A DNA stretch of 64,000 nucleotides from Oscillospiraceae bacterium (GCA_004558145.1 SFDQ01000002.1:124001-188000), one strand, 5' to 3'; counted from the stretch's first letter, positions 47,476 to 56,271 are shown. Made by a program: numbers and translations. Notes: generated by a model not told the origin, from the sequence alone.

Positions 47476-48599
47476 CCTTCCGCCTCCTCTCCCAGCACAT
47501 CGTCCAGAAAGGCTTTTTCTTCGTCATCCAGTTCCCTGCCGTGGACGCTCTGATAAAACTCCTCGAACAGCTGCCGGGGCGTGCGCATGGCGATCTCGCG
47601 CAGGGCGGGCACGTCGGCCGCGGGAGCATCCGGCAGAACGAACTCCAGCCGCACCAGATTGGGGTAGACGCTGCGCAGCCGGGCGGCGGGGTCCAGCGGC
47701 GGCGTTTTGTCGGTGAGGCGGGCATAGATGTAATCATTGCTGGGCACGGCGTTTTGCAGCAGGGCCTCCAGCGGGCCCTGCACCCGGCGCAGAGGGCGCA
47801 GGGGCGACAGGGGCACCTGCTTCGTGCTCACCTGCCCCTTGGGACCAATGTCCACCACCGTGACGCTCTTTTGGCCCAGCGCCTCGCTGACGGAATAGGC
47901 CAGGGGCGAGCCGCAGTAGCGGACCTCTTCCCGGCCCACCTGCTGGGCGGCGTGGATGTGGCCCAGGGCCACATAGTCGAAAAGGTCAAAGGCGGAAGCG
48001 TCCACATTGTCCAGGGTGCCCAGGTTCAAAAGTTCCGAGCCGCTGGCGGCAGGCGAAGCGGACCCGGCGGTGACGAACTGGTGGGCGATGAGGATGTTCC
48101 GCCCGCCCGCGTCCGGGGCGGCGGCGCGCACCAGGGCGGCCGCCGCGTCGGTGTAATTTTCGATGGTGTCATCAGGGAAAAAGGCCCGCACCGCCGCCGG
48201 GCGCACAAAGGGCAGGGCCCAGATGGTGAGGGGGCCGTGCTCGTCCCGGGTCTCAAAGCGTTCCATCCGCCCGGAGAACACCGAGGCCAGATGCACCCCG
48301 CTGGGCTCCAGCAGCCGCCCGCCGAAGGCAAGGCGCTCGGCCGAGTCGTGGTTGCCGCTGATGGCCCACACCGGCAGATGGTTCTCGCACAGGGCGGTGA
48401 GGAAGTGGTCCCACAGGTTCACTGCGCCCACGCCGGGCACGCCCTTGTCATAGACGTCGCCCGCCACCAGCACCCCCTGCACCCCTTCGGAGAGGGCGAT
48501 GGAGACGATCTGGTCCAGGATATATTTCTGGTCCTCAAAGAGGTCGGCCTCGCACAGGCGGCGGCCCAGGTGCAGGTCGGAGAGATGAAGCAGCCGCAC
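47472..48599 (-). CDS. sbcD: Exonuclease subunit SbcD
   Basis: A 375-residue Mre11-type phosphoesterase. LHLSDLHLGRRLCEADL (DxH), LVAGDVYDKGVPG (GDxxD), AISGNHDS (GNHD), LIAHQFV and ALGHIHAAQQ (GHxH) are the five metal motifs in order, followed by the capping domain. It starts with ATG 48599 with GGAGGC upstream and stops inside the sbcC start. Confidence 0.95.
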   Translation of the reverse strand: MRLLHLSDLHLGRRLCEADLFEDQKYILDQIVSIALSEGVQGVLVAGDVYDKGVPGVGAVNLWDHFLTALCENHLPVWAISGNHDSAERLAFGGRLLEPSGVHLASVFSGRMERFETRDEHGPLTIWALPFVRPAAVRAFFPDDTIENYTDAAAALVRAAAPDAGGRNILIAHQFVTAGSASPAASGSELLNLGTLDNVDASAFDLFDYVALGHIHAAQQVGREEVRYCGSPLAYSVSEALGQKSVTVVDIGPKGQVSTKQVPLSPLRPLRRVQGPLEALLQNAVPSNDYIYARLTDKTPPLDPAARLRSVYPNLVRLEFVLPDAPAADVPALREIAMRTPRQLFEEFYQSVHGRELDDEEKAFLDDVLGEEAEG

Positions 48600-48620
48600 G
48601 GCGCTTGCCTCCTTTCAAAT

Positions 48621-51584
48621 TCAGAACATCCAGCTGGGCAGGATGCGCAGGGCGTTCACATAAGACTCGGCCACCGGCAGCCCGCTGATGACCGGGTAGT
48701 AGCAAACGAAGAACAGCCCCGCCGCCACCGCAAGGCCGATGCACAGACCCTTGACCAGCGCCGGGCGGCGCCCGTAAAAATGCGCCGCAACCAGCGCCAG
48801 GGCCGTCACCGCAAACCACAGGCTGGGGAAATAGTGGTAGAGGAAGGTGCAGCGGCTCACCAGCACCCAGGGCAGGAACTGGGCCAGGAACAGCACCGAC
48901 ACAGCGCCGGTGGCCCCATTCCCTTTGCCGGAAAGCTGCCGCCAGCCGCACCAGCCCAGGCCCCCCAGCGCCGCCAGCCACAGCGGCAGGTTGCCCAAAG
49001 CGGCGATGGTGCCCCGCATGCCCTCCGGCAGGCCGGAGGCAAGATAGTACCACACCGGGCGCGCACTGACCGGCCAGGTGTACCAGCGGGACTCATAGGG
49101 ATGGGTGGCCTCCAGGCCGCTGTGGTAGCGGTACATGTTCACCTGGCACTGCCACCACTCGGAGAGGGAGAAGCCGCTCTCCCGCCAGAAGTAGGGGATA
49201 TAGCTTGCGAAGTAGATGATGAGGGGCAGCGCCACGAAAAAGACGATGCCGCCGCAGAAGGCGGTGGCCACCTCCTGTTTGAGGCGGGGCGGCTTCTGCT
49301 TTGCCCGCTGCCACAGCACGCCGAAGTAGAGCACCGCCAGCCCCGCGCCGGCGTAGATGCCGGTCCACTTGCTGGCAGCGCCCAGGCCAAAGGCAAGGCC
49401 CGCCAGCGCCATGGGCAGAACGCTTTGCTCCACCCCTTTTTCCAGCACGCTCTGGCAGTACCAGACCATGAAATAGGCGGCCAGCAGGATGAAGAAGGTG
49501 CCGTAGATGTCGATGGTGGCGATGCGGCTCTGGGCAAAGCGCAGGGTGTCGAAGGCCGCCAGCACCGCCGCGAAGAGGGCAAAGGCGGGCTTGCGGGTGA
49601 GGCGGCGCACAAAGAGATAGAGCACCGGCACCAGCGCCACGCCGAAGGCCGCCCCGGCCACACGCCAGCCGAAGCCGGTCATGCCGAAGAGGGCCACCCC
49701 CAGCATGATGAACACCTTGCCCAGCGGCGGGTGGGTGGTCTCGTAGACCGGCATGCCGTGGAGGTGCTCATAGGCGGTGCGGCCGTGGTAGATCTCGTCG
49801 AAGTACATGCTGTTTTTGTAGCTGATGGAATCCGGCACCAGCTGCTGCTCGTCAAAGAGGGCGCTGTCGGAAGAAACCGCCACCTGCGTGCCGTTCTCGT
49901 CCCGGAAGGCGGCCTCCATCACCTCGGCGTTGTTCACCATGAGGGTAAGCTTGCCCTCGGCGGGGGCGGAGAGGCCCACTTTCAGCCACTGGAACACCGT
50001 GCTGCCGCTCAGTTCCACGCCGGCCAGCTGATTGCCCGCCTCGTCGTACACGGTGAGGCTGCCGCCCCAGCTGACGCCGGGATATACCCAGAGTTCCGTT
50101 GCGCCGGAGGCCAGCTCCACGTCCACCTGGGTGGTCACGCCGTCGCTGTCCAGCGGGTTCTGGGGGGCGGTGAAGTCTCCCAGATTCCAGAAGCTCACCA
50201 CCGCCACCGCCAGGGTGAGCAGGGCCAGGGTGAGGCGCTCTTTGCGGGTCCAGGCCGGCTGCGGCGCGGGGGCGGCGGGGACGGCGGGCGCGGTGAGGAC
50301 ATACTCCCGCACCTCTTCGCCCCGGCACAAAGCAAAGACAGCCCAGGCCAGCAGGGCGAAGCCCGCCACCTCCACGGCGCTGACGACGCGGATCATCACC
50401 ACCGCCGTGGCGCTGGAGAGGAACTGGTCCTCGGTGCCGTTGCTGGTGAGCACCATGGCAAGGTTCACCAGCGAGGAGAGGCTGAGCAAGCCGAAGGCGC
50501 CCAGCAGCCGCTTGTCGCCCCAGCGGGCGGCGGCCGCCAGCACCAGCAGCAGCGCGGGGATGATGTAGCGCTCGTGCATGCGGTGGCTCAGGGTGAACAC
50601 CGCCACCCCGTAGAAGGCGGCCAGCAGCAGCGGCGAAAAGCGCCCGGCCTTCCAGCTGCGCCAGGAGAGATAAACAAGGTCCGCCGTGGCGAGAACGATG
50701 CCCGCCGCGCCCAGCATCTGCCAGGTGACAGGCCCCAGGGCGGGCGCGTCCTGGGGCTGCCAGTTGGCCCCGAAGAGGGTGAGCAGATTGTAGCCGTTGA
50801 CGCTGGCGTAGGGGTAGCTGGAGGCGGTGGAGGTGTATTTCTCCCACAGCCAGCCGGCGTCCTGGCCGCCCCAGAAGGGCAGCGCGCAGGCCAGCACCGC
50901 CGCCAGCGCCAGCGCGGCCCCCGCCGCGCCCCGGCCAAGGGCGGTCAGGGCGGGCCGCCGCTGCCGGGCCGCCAGCAGCGGGGCCAGGAAGGCCGCGGCC
51001 AGCACCGGCCCGAAGAGCAGGGCCTGGGGCTTCACCGCCAGGGCAAAGCCGTAGAGCGCCGCGGCCGGCAGCCACTTTTTCTCCTCAAGGAGCAAAAAGG
51101 CGGCGGCGAGCAGAAGGCAGAACACGCCGTCCACCTGTTTCCAGACGGCGGTGTCGTACAAAAGGGCCGGGCAGAAGGCGGCAAAGGCCGCAAAGCGCAG
51201 CGCCCTTTGCTCGCCGAAACGCCGCCGGGCAATGGACCAGATGAGGGCCGAAAGGCCCAGGTCGCACAGGATGGGCCACAGGCAGATCAGAAAGCCCATG
51301 GCTTTGCCGCCCGCCTCCAGCTCCAGGGCGCGGGCAATGAGGCCCACCGGCCAGAGCAACAGCATGTAGCCGGGGGGATAATCGGCAAAGTAATCCGGGG
51401 CGTAGAACGCGCCGGGGCCGTTTTCGGCCAGGCGCAGGGCCCAGGCGGAAAAGCAGGCCACATCGCTGGAATAGCCCTCGCTCACAAGGGCGAGGCCGCA
51501 GCGCACCGCCAGCGCCGCCAGCAGCACCGCCGCCAGCGGCAGCCACCGGGCGCGGGCAGAAGAAAAAGCAGAAGGTCTGGACAT
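48621..51584 (-). CDS. Double GT-C membrane glycosyltransferase (PMT C-terminal half)
   Basis: A 987-residue polytopic protein that seems to join two GT-C units. The first 400 residues have about 10 spans with WALRLAENGPGAFYAPDYFADYPPGYMLLLW (acidic residues after helix 1) and FTLSHRMHERYIIPALL, as in mannosyltransferases using lipid-linked sugar. A beta-rich outside domain spans about residues 480-590. The last 400 residues are a PMT domain: FDEIYHGRTAYEHLHG and THPPLGKVFIMLG, the protein O-mannosyltransferase marks, then FAQSRIATIDIYGTFF. It probably adds sugars from polyprenyl-phosphate donors to a surface polymer or protein. Start ATG 51584 behind GAGAGGA. Confidence 0.85.
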   Translation of the reverse strand: MSRPSAFSSARARWLPLAAVLLAALAVRCGLALVSEGYSSDVACFSAWALRLAENGPGAFYAPDYFADYPPGYMLLLWPVGLIARALELEAGGKAMGFLICLWPILCDLGLSALIWSIARRRFGEQRALRFAAFAAFCPALLYDTAVWKQVDGVFCLLLAAAFLLLEEKKWLPAAALYGFALAVKPQALLFGPVLAAAFLAPLLAARQRRPALTALGRGAAGAALALAAVLACALPFWGGQDAGWLWEKYTSTASSYPYASVNGYNLLTLFGANWQPQDAPALGPVTWQMLGAAGIVLATADLVYLSWRSWKAGRFSPLLLAAFYGVAVFTLSHRMHERYIIPALLLVLAAAARWGDKRLLGAFGLLSLSSLVNLAMVLTSNGTEDQFLSSATAVVMIRVVSAVEVAGFALLAWAVFALCRGEEVREYVLTAPAVPAAPAPQPAWTRKERLTLALLTLAVAVVSFWNLGDFTAPQNPLDSDGVTTQVDVELASGATELWVYPGVSWGGSLTVYDEAGNQLAGVELSGSTVFQWLKVGLSAPAEGKLTLMVNNAEVMEAAFRDENGTQVAVSSDSALFDEQQLVPDSISYKNSMYFDEIYHGRTAYEHLHGMPVYETTHPPLGKVFIMLGVALFGMTGFGWRVAGAAFGVALVPVLYLFVRRLTRKPAFALFAAVLAAFDTLRFAQSRIATIDIYGTFFILLAAYFMVWYCQSVLEKGVEQSVLPMALAGLAFGLGAASKWTGIYAGAGLAVLYFGVLWQRAKQKPPRLKQEVATAFCGGIVFFVALPLIIYFASYIPYFWRESGFSLSEWWQCQVNMYRYHSGLEATHPYESRWYTWPVSARPVWYYLASGLPEGMRGTIAALGNLPLWLAALGGLGWCGWRQLSGKGNGATGAVSVLFLAQFLPWVLVSRCTFLYHYFPSLWFAVTALALVAAHFYGRRPALVKGLCIGLAVAAGLFFVCYYPVISGLPVAESYVNALRILPSWMF

Positions 51585-51602
51585 AGCGGGTCCTCTCAGA
51601 AA

Positions 51603-51660
51603 ACAAAATCAAACGGGCCGCGGGGGGCTGTCGGCTAAAAACAGCGTTCCTCGCGGCCCG
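51603..51660 (-). terminator. Terminator of cysS
   Basis: CGGGCCGCG / CGCGGCCCG stem with a large loop, followed on the minus strand by TTTGATTTTGTTTT. Confidence 0.75.
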
Positions 51661-51686
51661 TGCCGGTCAAAAGAGATGCGCGCGGC

Positions 51687-53081
51687 TCAGGCGCGGGTCA
51701 CCTTGGGGCCCTGGGGAGTGTCCTCCACCACATAGCCCATCTCGGTGATCTTGGCGCGCAGGGCGTCGGCGGTGGGCCAGTCCTTGGCCTTCTTGGCCTC
51801 GGCGCGCTGGTTCACCAGGTCCATCACCTCGGCGGGGATCTCGTCGGTCTTGCGGTTGTAGAGCAGGCCCAGCACACCGGTGAGCTCGTCAAAGGTGGTG
51901 GCGGCGGCCTTCAGCGCGTCAACGCTGGCGTCCGCGCCCAGGGTGTTGATGTCCTTCACCAGCTCGAACACGGCGGCCAAAGCGTCGGGGGTGTTCAGGT
52001 CGTCGTCCATGGCGGTGTTGAATTTCACCTTCGCGGCGGCGGCCTTCTCCGCCAGCAGGTTGCTCTCGCCCTTCGCGTTCTTGATGAGGAAGTCCAGGTT
52101 GTCGCGGCAGGTGTACAGACGCTCCAGGCTGGCCTTGCAGCTGTTCAGCAGCTCCACGGTGTAGTTCAGGGGCATGCGGTAGCCGGCGGTGAGCAGGAAG
52201 TAGCGGATGGGCTCGTAGCCAAACACTTCGGCGATCTCGCGCACGGTGAAGAAGTTGTTGGCGCTCTTGCTCATCTTGTGGTTGTCGATGTTCAAAAAGC
52301 CGTTGTGCATCCAGTAGCGGCTGAAGGTGCAGCCGTTGGCGCACTCGGACTGGGCGATCTCGTTCTCATGGTGAGGGAAAATCAGGTCCTGGCCGCCGCA
52401 GTGCAGGTCGATGGTGTTGCCCAGGTGCTTGCGGGCCATGGCGCTGCACTCGATGTGCCAGCCGGGACGCCCCGGGCCGTAGGGGCTGGGCCAGGCGGGC
52501 TCGCCGGGCTTGGCGGCCTTCCAGACGGCGAAGTCGGCGGGGTCCTCTTTCAGGTCGTCGTCCATCTGGCTGCGCAGCTCGCGGTTGCCGCTCTCCAGCT
52601 CTTCCAGGTTCAGGTGGCTGAGCTTGCCGTACTCCTTGAAGGCGCGGGTGCGGAAGTAGACGTCGCCGTTCTTGGCCACATAGCCGTAGCCCTTGTCCAG
52701 GATGTCCTTGACGATGTCCAGAATTTCCTCGATGTGCTCGGTGGCGCGGGGGCGCACGGTGGGGGTCTTGGCGTTCAGGCCGTCGCTGTCCTTGATGAAC
52801 TCGGCCTCGAACTTCTCGGCGACCTCTTTCATGCTGCAGCCCTGCTCCTGGGCCTTTTTGATGAGCTTGTCGTCGATGTCGGTGATGTTGGAGACAAAGA
52901 GCACCTTGTTGCCCCGGTACTCAAGATACCGGCGCAGGGTGTCGAACACCACCACGGGACGGGCGTTGCCGATGTGGATGTAGTTGTAGACGGTGGGGCC
53001 GCAGACGTAAATGCGGTACTCCCCTTCCTTCTGGGGGATGAACTCCTCTTTTTTGCGGGTCAGCGTATTGTAGATCTGCAT
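51687..53081 (-). CDS. cysS: Cysteinyl-tRNA synthetase
   Basis: A 464-residue class I synthetase for tRNA-Cys. YVCGPTVYNYIHIGNARPVVVFD holds the zinc Cys and HIGH motif (HIGN); GWHIECSAMA and GGQDLIFPHHENE are the zinc and specificity motifs; HKMSKSANNFFTV is the KMSKS loop. The length is normal. The leader is short, about 60 nt, with no T-box. Confidence 0.97.
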   Translation of the reverse strand: MQIYNTLTRKKEEFIPQKEGEYRIYVCGPTVYNYIHIGNARPVVVFDTLRRYLEYRGNKVLFVSNITDIDDKLIKKAQEQGCSMKEVAEKFEAEFIKDSDGLNAKTPTVRPRATEHIEEILDIVKDILDKGYGYVAKNGDVYFRTRAFKEYGKLSHLNLEELESGNRELRSQMDDDLKEDPADFAVWKAAKPGEPAWPSPYGPGRPGWHIECSAMARKHLGNTIDLHCGGQDLIFPHHENEIAQSECANGCTFSRYWMHNGFLNIDNHKMSKSANNFFTVREIAEVFGYEPIRYFLLTAGYRMPLNYTVELLNSCKASLERLYTCRDNLDFLIKNAKGESNLLAEKAAAAKVKFNTAMDDDLNTPDALAAVFELVKDINTLGADASVDALKAAATTFDELTGVLGLLYNRKTDEIPAEVMDLVNQRAEAKKAKDWPTADALRAKITEMGYVVEDTPQGPKVTRA

Positions 53082-53152
53082 ACTGCACGCTCCTTTTAAC
53101 GCGCCGGCGGCGGGATATGGGCCCGCCGGGGCGCAGTATGTTCATTTTTATC

Positions 53153-53181
53153 ATTATACCCAAAAATGCCACCGGGCGCAA
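53153..53181 (-). promoter_or_regulatory. Promoter of cysS
   Basis: Minus strand TTGCGC (53181-53176), 17-bp spacer, TATAAT (53158-53153). Confidence 0.65.
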
Positions 53182-53253
53182 CAAGGCCACACAGAAAACC
53201 CACACTTTTTGCCATAATATAAAAAGCGCGGCGGGCAAAAGCCCGCCGATTGG

Positions 53254-53530
53254 CCGGGGTGCCGTAAGAAAACGGCGCCGGGAAACGGGCGATTTTGCGG
53301 TATCGCGGCGTCAAAGCGTCTTGACAACCACCAAGGGTGCCTGCGGCGCTTTTCCTTGCGCTCCCATCAAAATCGCCCATTTCCTGGTGCTGGGCAGTTC
53401 TGCCCCAGGATTTTGGATGAAAAAAGCACAAAGAGCGGCCCCGCAAGCCTTGGTGGCTTGAGAGGCCGCTCTGCGTGTTTTATGCGCCAAAATCCTACGG
53501 CAGAACCGCCGTTTTCTTATGCCACCCTGG
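53254..53530. repeat. 277-bp nested inverted-repeat element
   Basis: The ends, 53254-53277 and 53507-53530, match as inverted repeats at 21 of 24 places. Inside are GGGCGATTTT / AAAATCGCCC (53287-53296 with 53369-53378), a second pair at 53399-53417 with 53487-53505 (17 of 19), and a central hairpin at 53431-53472. The whole can fold into a branched cruciform or RNA. It fills the space between cysS and the CorA-like gene and ends 16 bp from the latter's stop. No convincing gene is inside. It looks like a MITE-like or other interspersed element, or a structured RNA; copy number is not known. Confidence 0.6.
53431..53475. terminator. Central hairpin of the inverted-repeat element, terminator-like
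   Basis: AGAGCGGCC...CAAGCC / GGCTTG...GGCCGCTCT with T-rich tails on both strands; it may end the CorA-like transcript. Confidence 0.55.
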
Positions 53531-53545
53531 CTTTTACGCAATTTT

Positions 53546-54490
53546 TCACAGCCAGCGCTTGTATTTCGCCAGCAGGATGGCCCCCAGGGTGGCAAGGCCC
53601 GCCACGCCCAGCACGATCCAGAAGCCGAAGGGGCTGCCCTCGAAGGGAACGGGCACGTTCATGCCCCACAGGCTGGACACGATGGTGGGCACCGTGAGGA
53701 TGATGGTGACCGAAGCCAGCAGCTTCATGACGATGTTCAGGTTGTTGGAGATCACCGAGGCGAAGGCGTCCATGGTGCCGGACAAGATGTCCCGGTAGAT
53801 GCCGCTCATCTCCATGGCCTGCTTGTTTTCCACGATGACGTCCTCCAGAAGGTCAGTGTCTTCGGGGAAGTCCTTCACAAAGTCCATGCGCAGCAGCTTT
53901 TCCAGCACCAGCTCGTTGCTCTTCAAAGAGGTGGAGAAGTAGACAAGGCTCTTTTCAAGGCCCAGCATCTGGATGAGCTCCTTGTTCTTCATGCTGATGT
54001 GCAGCTCGTTCTCCACGCGGGTGCTGGCCTTGTCCACCTGGCGCAGGTAGAACAGGAACAGGCTGGCGTTGCGGTAGAGCATCTGCAGCGCCAGGCGCTT
54101 GAACTTCTTGGTGCTGCAGCCCTTCACCAGGCCCTCCATGAAGGCGCGGGGCAGCGCCGTCTCCCGCAGGCAGACGGTGATGACGTTCTGGGGGGTGAGC
54201 ACGATGCCAAAGGGGATGGTGGAGTAAACGAAGGTGTGGCCCTCGGTCTGCACAAGAGGCGTGTCCACCAAGATCATGGTGCAGGGGGTGCCGTCTTCGT
54301 CCTCCACCTCGATGCGGCTTCGCTCCTCTTCGTCGAGGGCGGCGCGCACAAGGTCGGGGTCCACATGGAGCTGGGCGCACACACGCCCGATCTCCTTCTC
54401 GTTGGGGTCGCACAGGTGGATCCACGCGCCGGGGCAGATCTGATCCTGCTCCAGCATGCGGCCACCGTCGCTGAGGTAAATCGTGATCAT
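53546..54490 (-). CDS. CorA-family magnesium/divalent cation transporter
   Basis: A 314-residue CorA-type channel from ATG 54490; a longer opening from 54523 has no ribosome site. The N-terminal soluble funnel is mixed alpha/beta with a long helix (YLRQVDKASTRVENELHISMKN), then two C-terminal spans. SSLWGMNVPVP holds the GMN selectivity motif after the first span, and the end KYKRWL is basic as in CorA. It moves Mg2+ or another divalent ion. A leader of about 175 nt with a small reading frame precedes it. Confidence 0.9.
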   Translation of the reverse strand: MITIYLSDGGRMLEQDQICPGAWIHLCDPNEKEIGRVCAQLHVDPDLVRAALDEEERSRIEVEDEDGTPCTMILVDTPLVQTEGHTFVYSTIPFGIVLTPQNVITVCLRETALPRAFMEGLVKGCSTKKFKRLALQMLYRNASLFLFYLRQVDKASTRVENELHISMKNKELIQMLGLEKSLVYFSTSLKSNELVLEKLLRMDFVKDFPEDTDLLEDVIVENKQAMEMSGIYRDILSGTMDAFASVISNNLNIVMKLLASVTIILTVPTIVSSLWGMNVPVPFEGSPFGFWIVLGVAGLATLGAILLAKYKRWL

Positions 54491-54544
54491 AATTTTACAC
54501 CTGCTTTCTTCCTGGCGGCGCACAAAGCCCGCCCCGCGCAGGTG

Positions 54545-54622
54545 TCAGCGCACGGGGAACAGAAAGGCAGAAGCGCCGCATATGAAGGTCTTACACGTTC
54601 GACTACCGGGGTCGCCGTCCAT
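54545..54622 (-). CDS. Possible leader peptide in the corA-like mRNA
   Basis: A 25-codon frame beginning ATG GAC GGC with AAGGAG nine bases upstream, ending TGA. The product is MDGDPGSRTCKTFICGASAF plus LFPVR. The stop codon sits in the loop of a CCCCG-GCGC / GCGC-GGGG hairpin, 54 bp before the transporter start. A regulatory leader peptide is possible; a structured RNA that only looks like a frame is an alternative. Confidence 0.4.
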   Translation of the reverse strand: MDGDPGSRTCKTFICGASAFLFPVR

Positions 54623-54673
54623 GCCTTTCATCTCCTTGTTCGCAAAAAATACGGGGCGGTCACGCCCTTTCTA

Positions 54674-54703
54674 AGTGTATGTCCTGCGCCGGGGGTTTGT
54701 CAA
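54674..54703 (-). promoter_or_regulatory. Promoter of the corA-like gene
   Basis: Minus strand TTGACA (54703-54698), 18-bp spacer, TACACT (54679-54674). Confidence 0.6.
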
Positions 54704-54727
54704 GCGCCTGGGGCGAAAAAACCTTGT

Positions 54728-54766
54728 AAAAAAACGCCCCCGCCCGGCTTTGGCCGGACAGGGGCG
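54728..54766 (-). terminator. Terminator of the 3D-domain gene
   Basis: CGCCCCTGTCCGG / CCGGGCGGGGGCG stem (one bulge) with seven T residues on the minus strand. Confidence 0.85.
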
Positions 54767-54807
54767 AAACACCTGTTATCTGTTTGCAAAAGGGGGCGCG
54801 GCAGGCT

Positions 54808-55851
54808 TTAGCCCACAACGTAGACGTTCACCTGCTGCACGCCGTTCATCAGCGCCTCGCTGTAAGTCTCGTAGAACAGGTCCACAAGGCAGCTGCCGTT
54901 GAGCAGCGCGCCGCCAGTGTCGGTGGCGATGGCGTAGCCGTAGACAAACTTGCCGTCGGTGCTGGTGATGTAGAGTTTGGTGCCGTAGGGGATGAGGTTG
55001 GGGTTCACGGCCACGGTGCCGTAGCCCAGGCCCAGGCCGGAAGCGCCCCGGCCGCGGCTGGCGGAATAGCCGGTGGCACGGCCGGTGTAGACGGCGGTGT
55101 AGCTGGAGGGCACGCCGTTTACCACCTCGGGGCCGGTAAGATCGCTCACCGGCGCGCCGGCCTTGTAGGCCTTGATGATGGTGTTCACGGGGGCCTCGGT
55201 CATCACCACGCTCACCACCTGGCTGGACTCCACCTCGCCGTCCACGATGCGCAGGCGGTGGGTGATCTCGTTGGTGCCTTCCCTGCCCTGCTGCACCGTC
55301 ATGGTGCGGCTCTTGTTACGGTAGAACAGGCTGGTGTAGACGTATTCGGTCTCGTAGGGGATGCTCTCATAGGTCACGGTGTCCTGGTATTCCACCCGGT
55401 GCACCGTGATGGGTTCGTCCTCGCTGACGACGGTGTGCAGGCTGGGCTCGGTGTAGTCGTGCTCGCCCAGCTCGATGCCGCAGGCGGCCAATGCCTCGGC
55501 CACCGTGCCGCCCGCCAGCTTGGTGACGTGTTCCTCGCCGTCGGCGTGGACGGTGATGGGCACCGCCCGCTGGATGCTCAGGCTGGCGAGGTTGCCGTTG
55601 AAGGCGGTGAAGTAGACGCTGTCTTCCTCTTCGGCCACGATGCCGGAGAGGTCCATCAGCTCCTCGGGGTCCTCCACCCGGGTGATCAGCATGCGGCTGG
55701 CGCCGTGGGAGTCGGACACATAGACGATATTCAGTGTGGAAAAAAGCGCAAACAGGGTCAGTGACAGGCAGCACAGGGTGAGCAGGATGACGTAACACTT
55801 GGCCGGGATGGCCAGGATCCGCCGCCGCAGATGTTCTGTGAATTTTGTCAT
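54808..55851 (-). CDS. G5/3D-domain cell-wall protein (YabE-like)
   Basis: A 347-residue exported protein. ATG 55851 is chosen, five bases after AGGAG; the open frame further upstream is non-coding. One N-terminal span (CYVILLTLCCLSLTLFALF) is followed by a DUF348 ubiquitin-like unit (RAVPITVHADGEEHVTKLAGGTVAEALAACGI), a G5-like domain, and a C-terminal 3D domain with TGYSASRGRGASG, YGTVAVNPNLIPYGTKLYI, AIATDTGGA and VDLFYET. 3D domains are double-psi barrels like MltA and Rpf partners that cut peptidoglycan. It probably remodels the wall. Confidence 0.9.
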   Translation of the reverse strand: MTKFTEHLRRRILAIPAKCYVILLTLCCLSLTLFALFSTLNIVYVSDSHGASRMLITRVEDPEELMDLSGIVAEEEDSVYFTAFNGNLASLSIQRAVPITVHADGEEHVTKLAGGTVAEALAACGIELGEHDYTEPSLHTVVSEDEPITVHRVEYQDTVTYESIPYETEYVYTSLFYRNKSRTMTVQQGREGTNEITHRLRIVDGEVESSQVVSVVMTEAPVNTIIKAYKAGAPVSDLTGPEVVNGVPSSYTAVYTGRATGYSASRGRGASGLGLGYGTVAVNPNLIPYGTKLYITSTDGKFVYGYAIATDTGGALLNGSCLVDLFYETYSEALMNGVQQVNVYVVG

Positions 55852-55975
55852 AAACACTCCTAACGTTCCATGTTGTAGGGCACTCGATGCAGCCGAAACA
55901 TGGGCACGGCCGCGCCCTTCCTTGCGGTGCGCCCGTCTTGCGCCGCTTTCCTGCGGCGCATCGGGCACTTGAGGC

Positions 55976-56004
55976 ATTGTAGCAAATGCCCGCCGCCGCG
56001 TCAA
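55976..56004 (-). promoter_or_regulatory. Promoter of the 3D-domain gene
   Basis: Minus strand TTGACG (56004-55999), 17-bp spacer, TACAAT (55981-55976). The leader of about 118 nt has a GCGCCGC / GCGGCGC hairpin. The rest of 56005-56234 shows no gene. Confidence 0.65.
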
Positions 56005-56239
56005 ACTCCCTCGGCGGGCGGTTTTGGGGCAAATTGGCCGTGTTTTGGCGTTTTGCAAAAAACATGCACGTGTTGCTCTCTATCCCGGCCTGTGGCTCGT
56101 CATCGCTCCCGTTTGCTTCGATTCTTGCCCGGATTTTTACCGTTTTGTCATTTTTTGAGCTCTTTCCCGCTTGTGCTTTTTGCCCAAATAAGCGTATTTT
56201 GCTATGTGCATTTTGCATATTCGAAGGGGTTTTTGACGC

Positions 56240-56263
56240 AAAAAAGAGGCCGCCGCGGCGGCC
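56240..56263 (-). terminator. Terminator of the histidine operon
   Basis: GGCCGCC / GGCGGCC stem followed on the minus strand by TCTTTTTT, just after the PHP gene. Confidence 0.7.
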
Positions 56264-56271
56264 CCTTCAGT

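Noticed and set aside
44701..47553. Long open frame on the plus strand opposite sbcC
   Set aside because: Antisense shadow of the Ala/Glu-rich coiled coils; no ribosome site or known domain.
47541..51638. Very long open frame (over 1300 codons) on the plus strand
   Set aside because: It is antisense to sbcD and the GT-C gene, has no family motifs and a composition of Gly/His/Gln typical of GC-rich shadow frames.
53117..53697. Several overlapping 90-115-codon frames between cysS and the corA-like gene
   Set aside because: They come from the inverted-repeat element, lack ribosome sites and family motifs, and overlap on both strands.
54491..54680. M-box magnesium riboswitch before the corA-like gene
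   Set aside because: The leader has none of the M-box core sequences; only the small frame and hairpin are seen.
55852..55975. c-di-AMP (ydaO) riboswitch before the 3D-domain gene
   Set aside because: This class often precedes such genes, but the 118-nt leader is short and the conserved core was not found.
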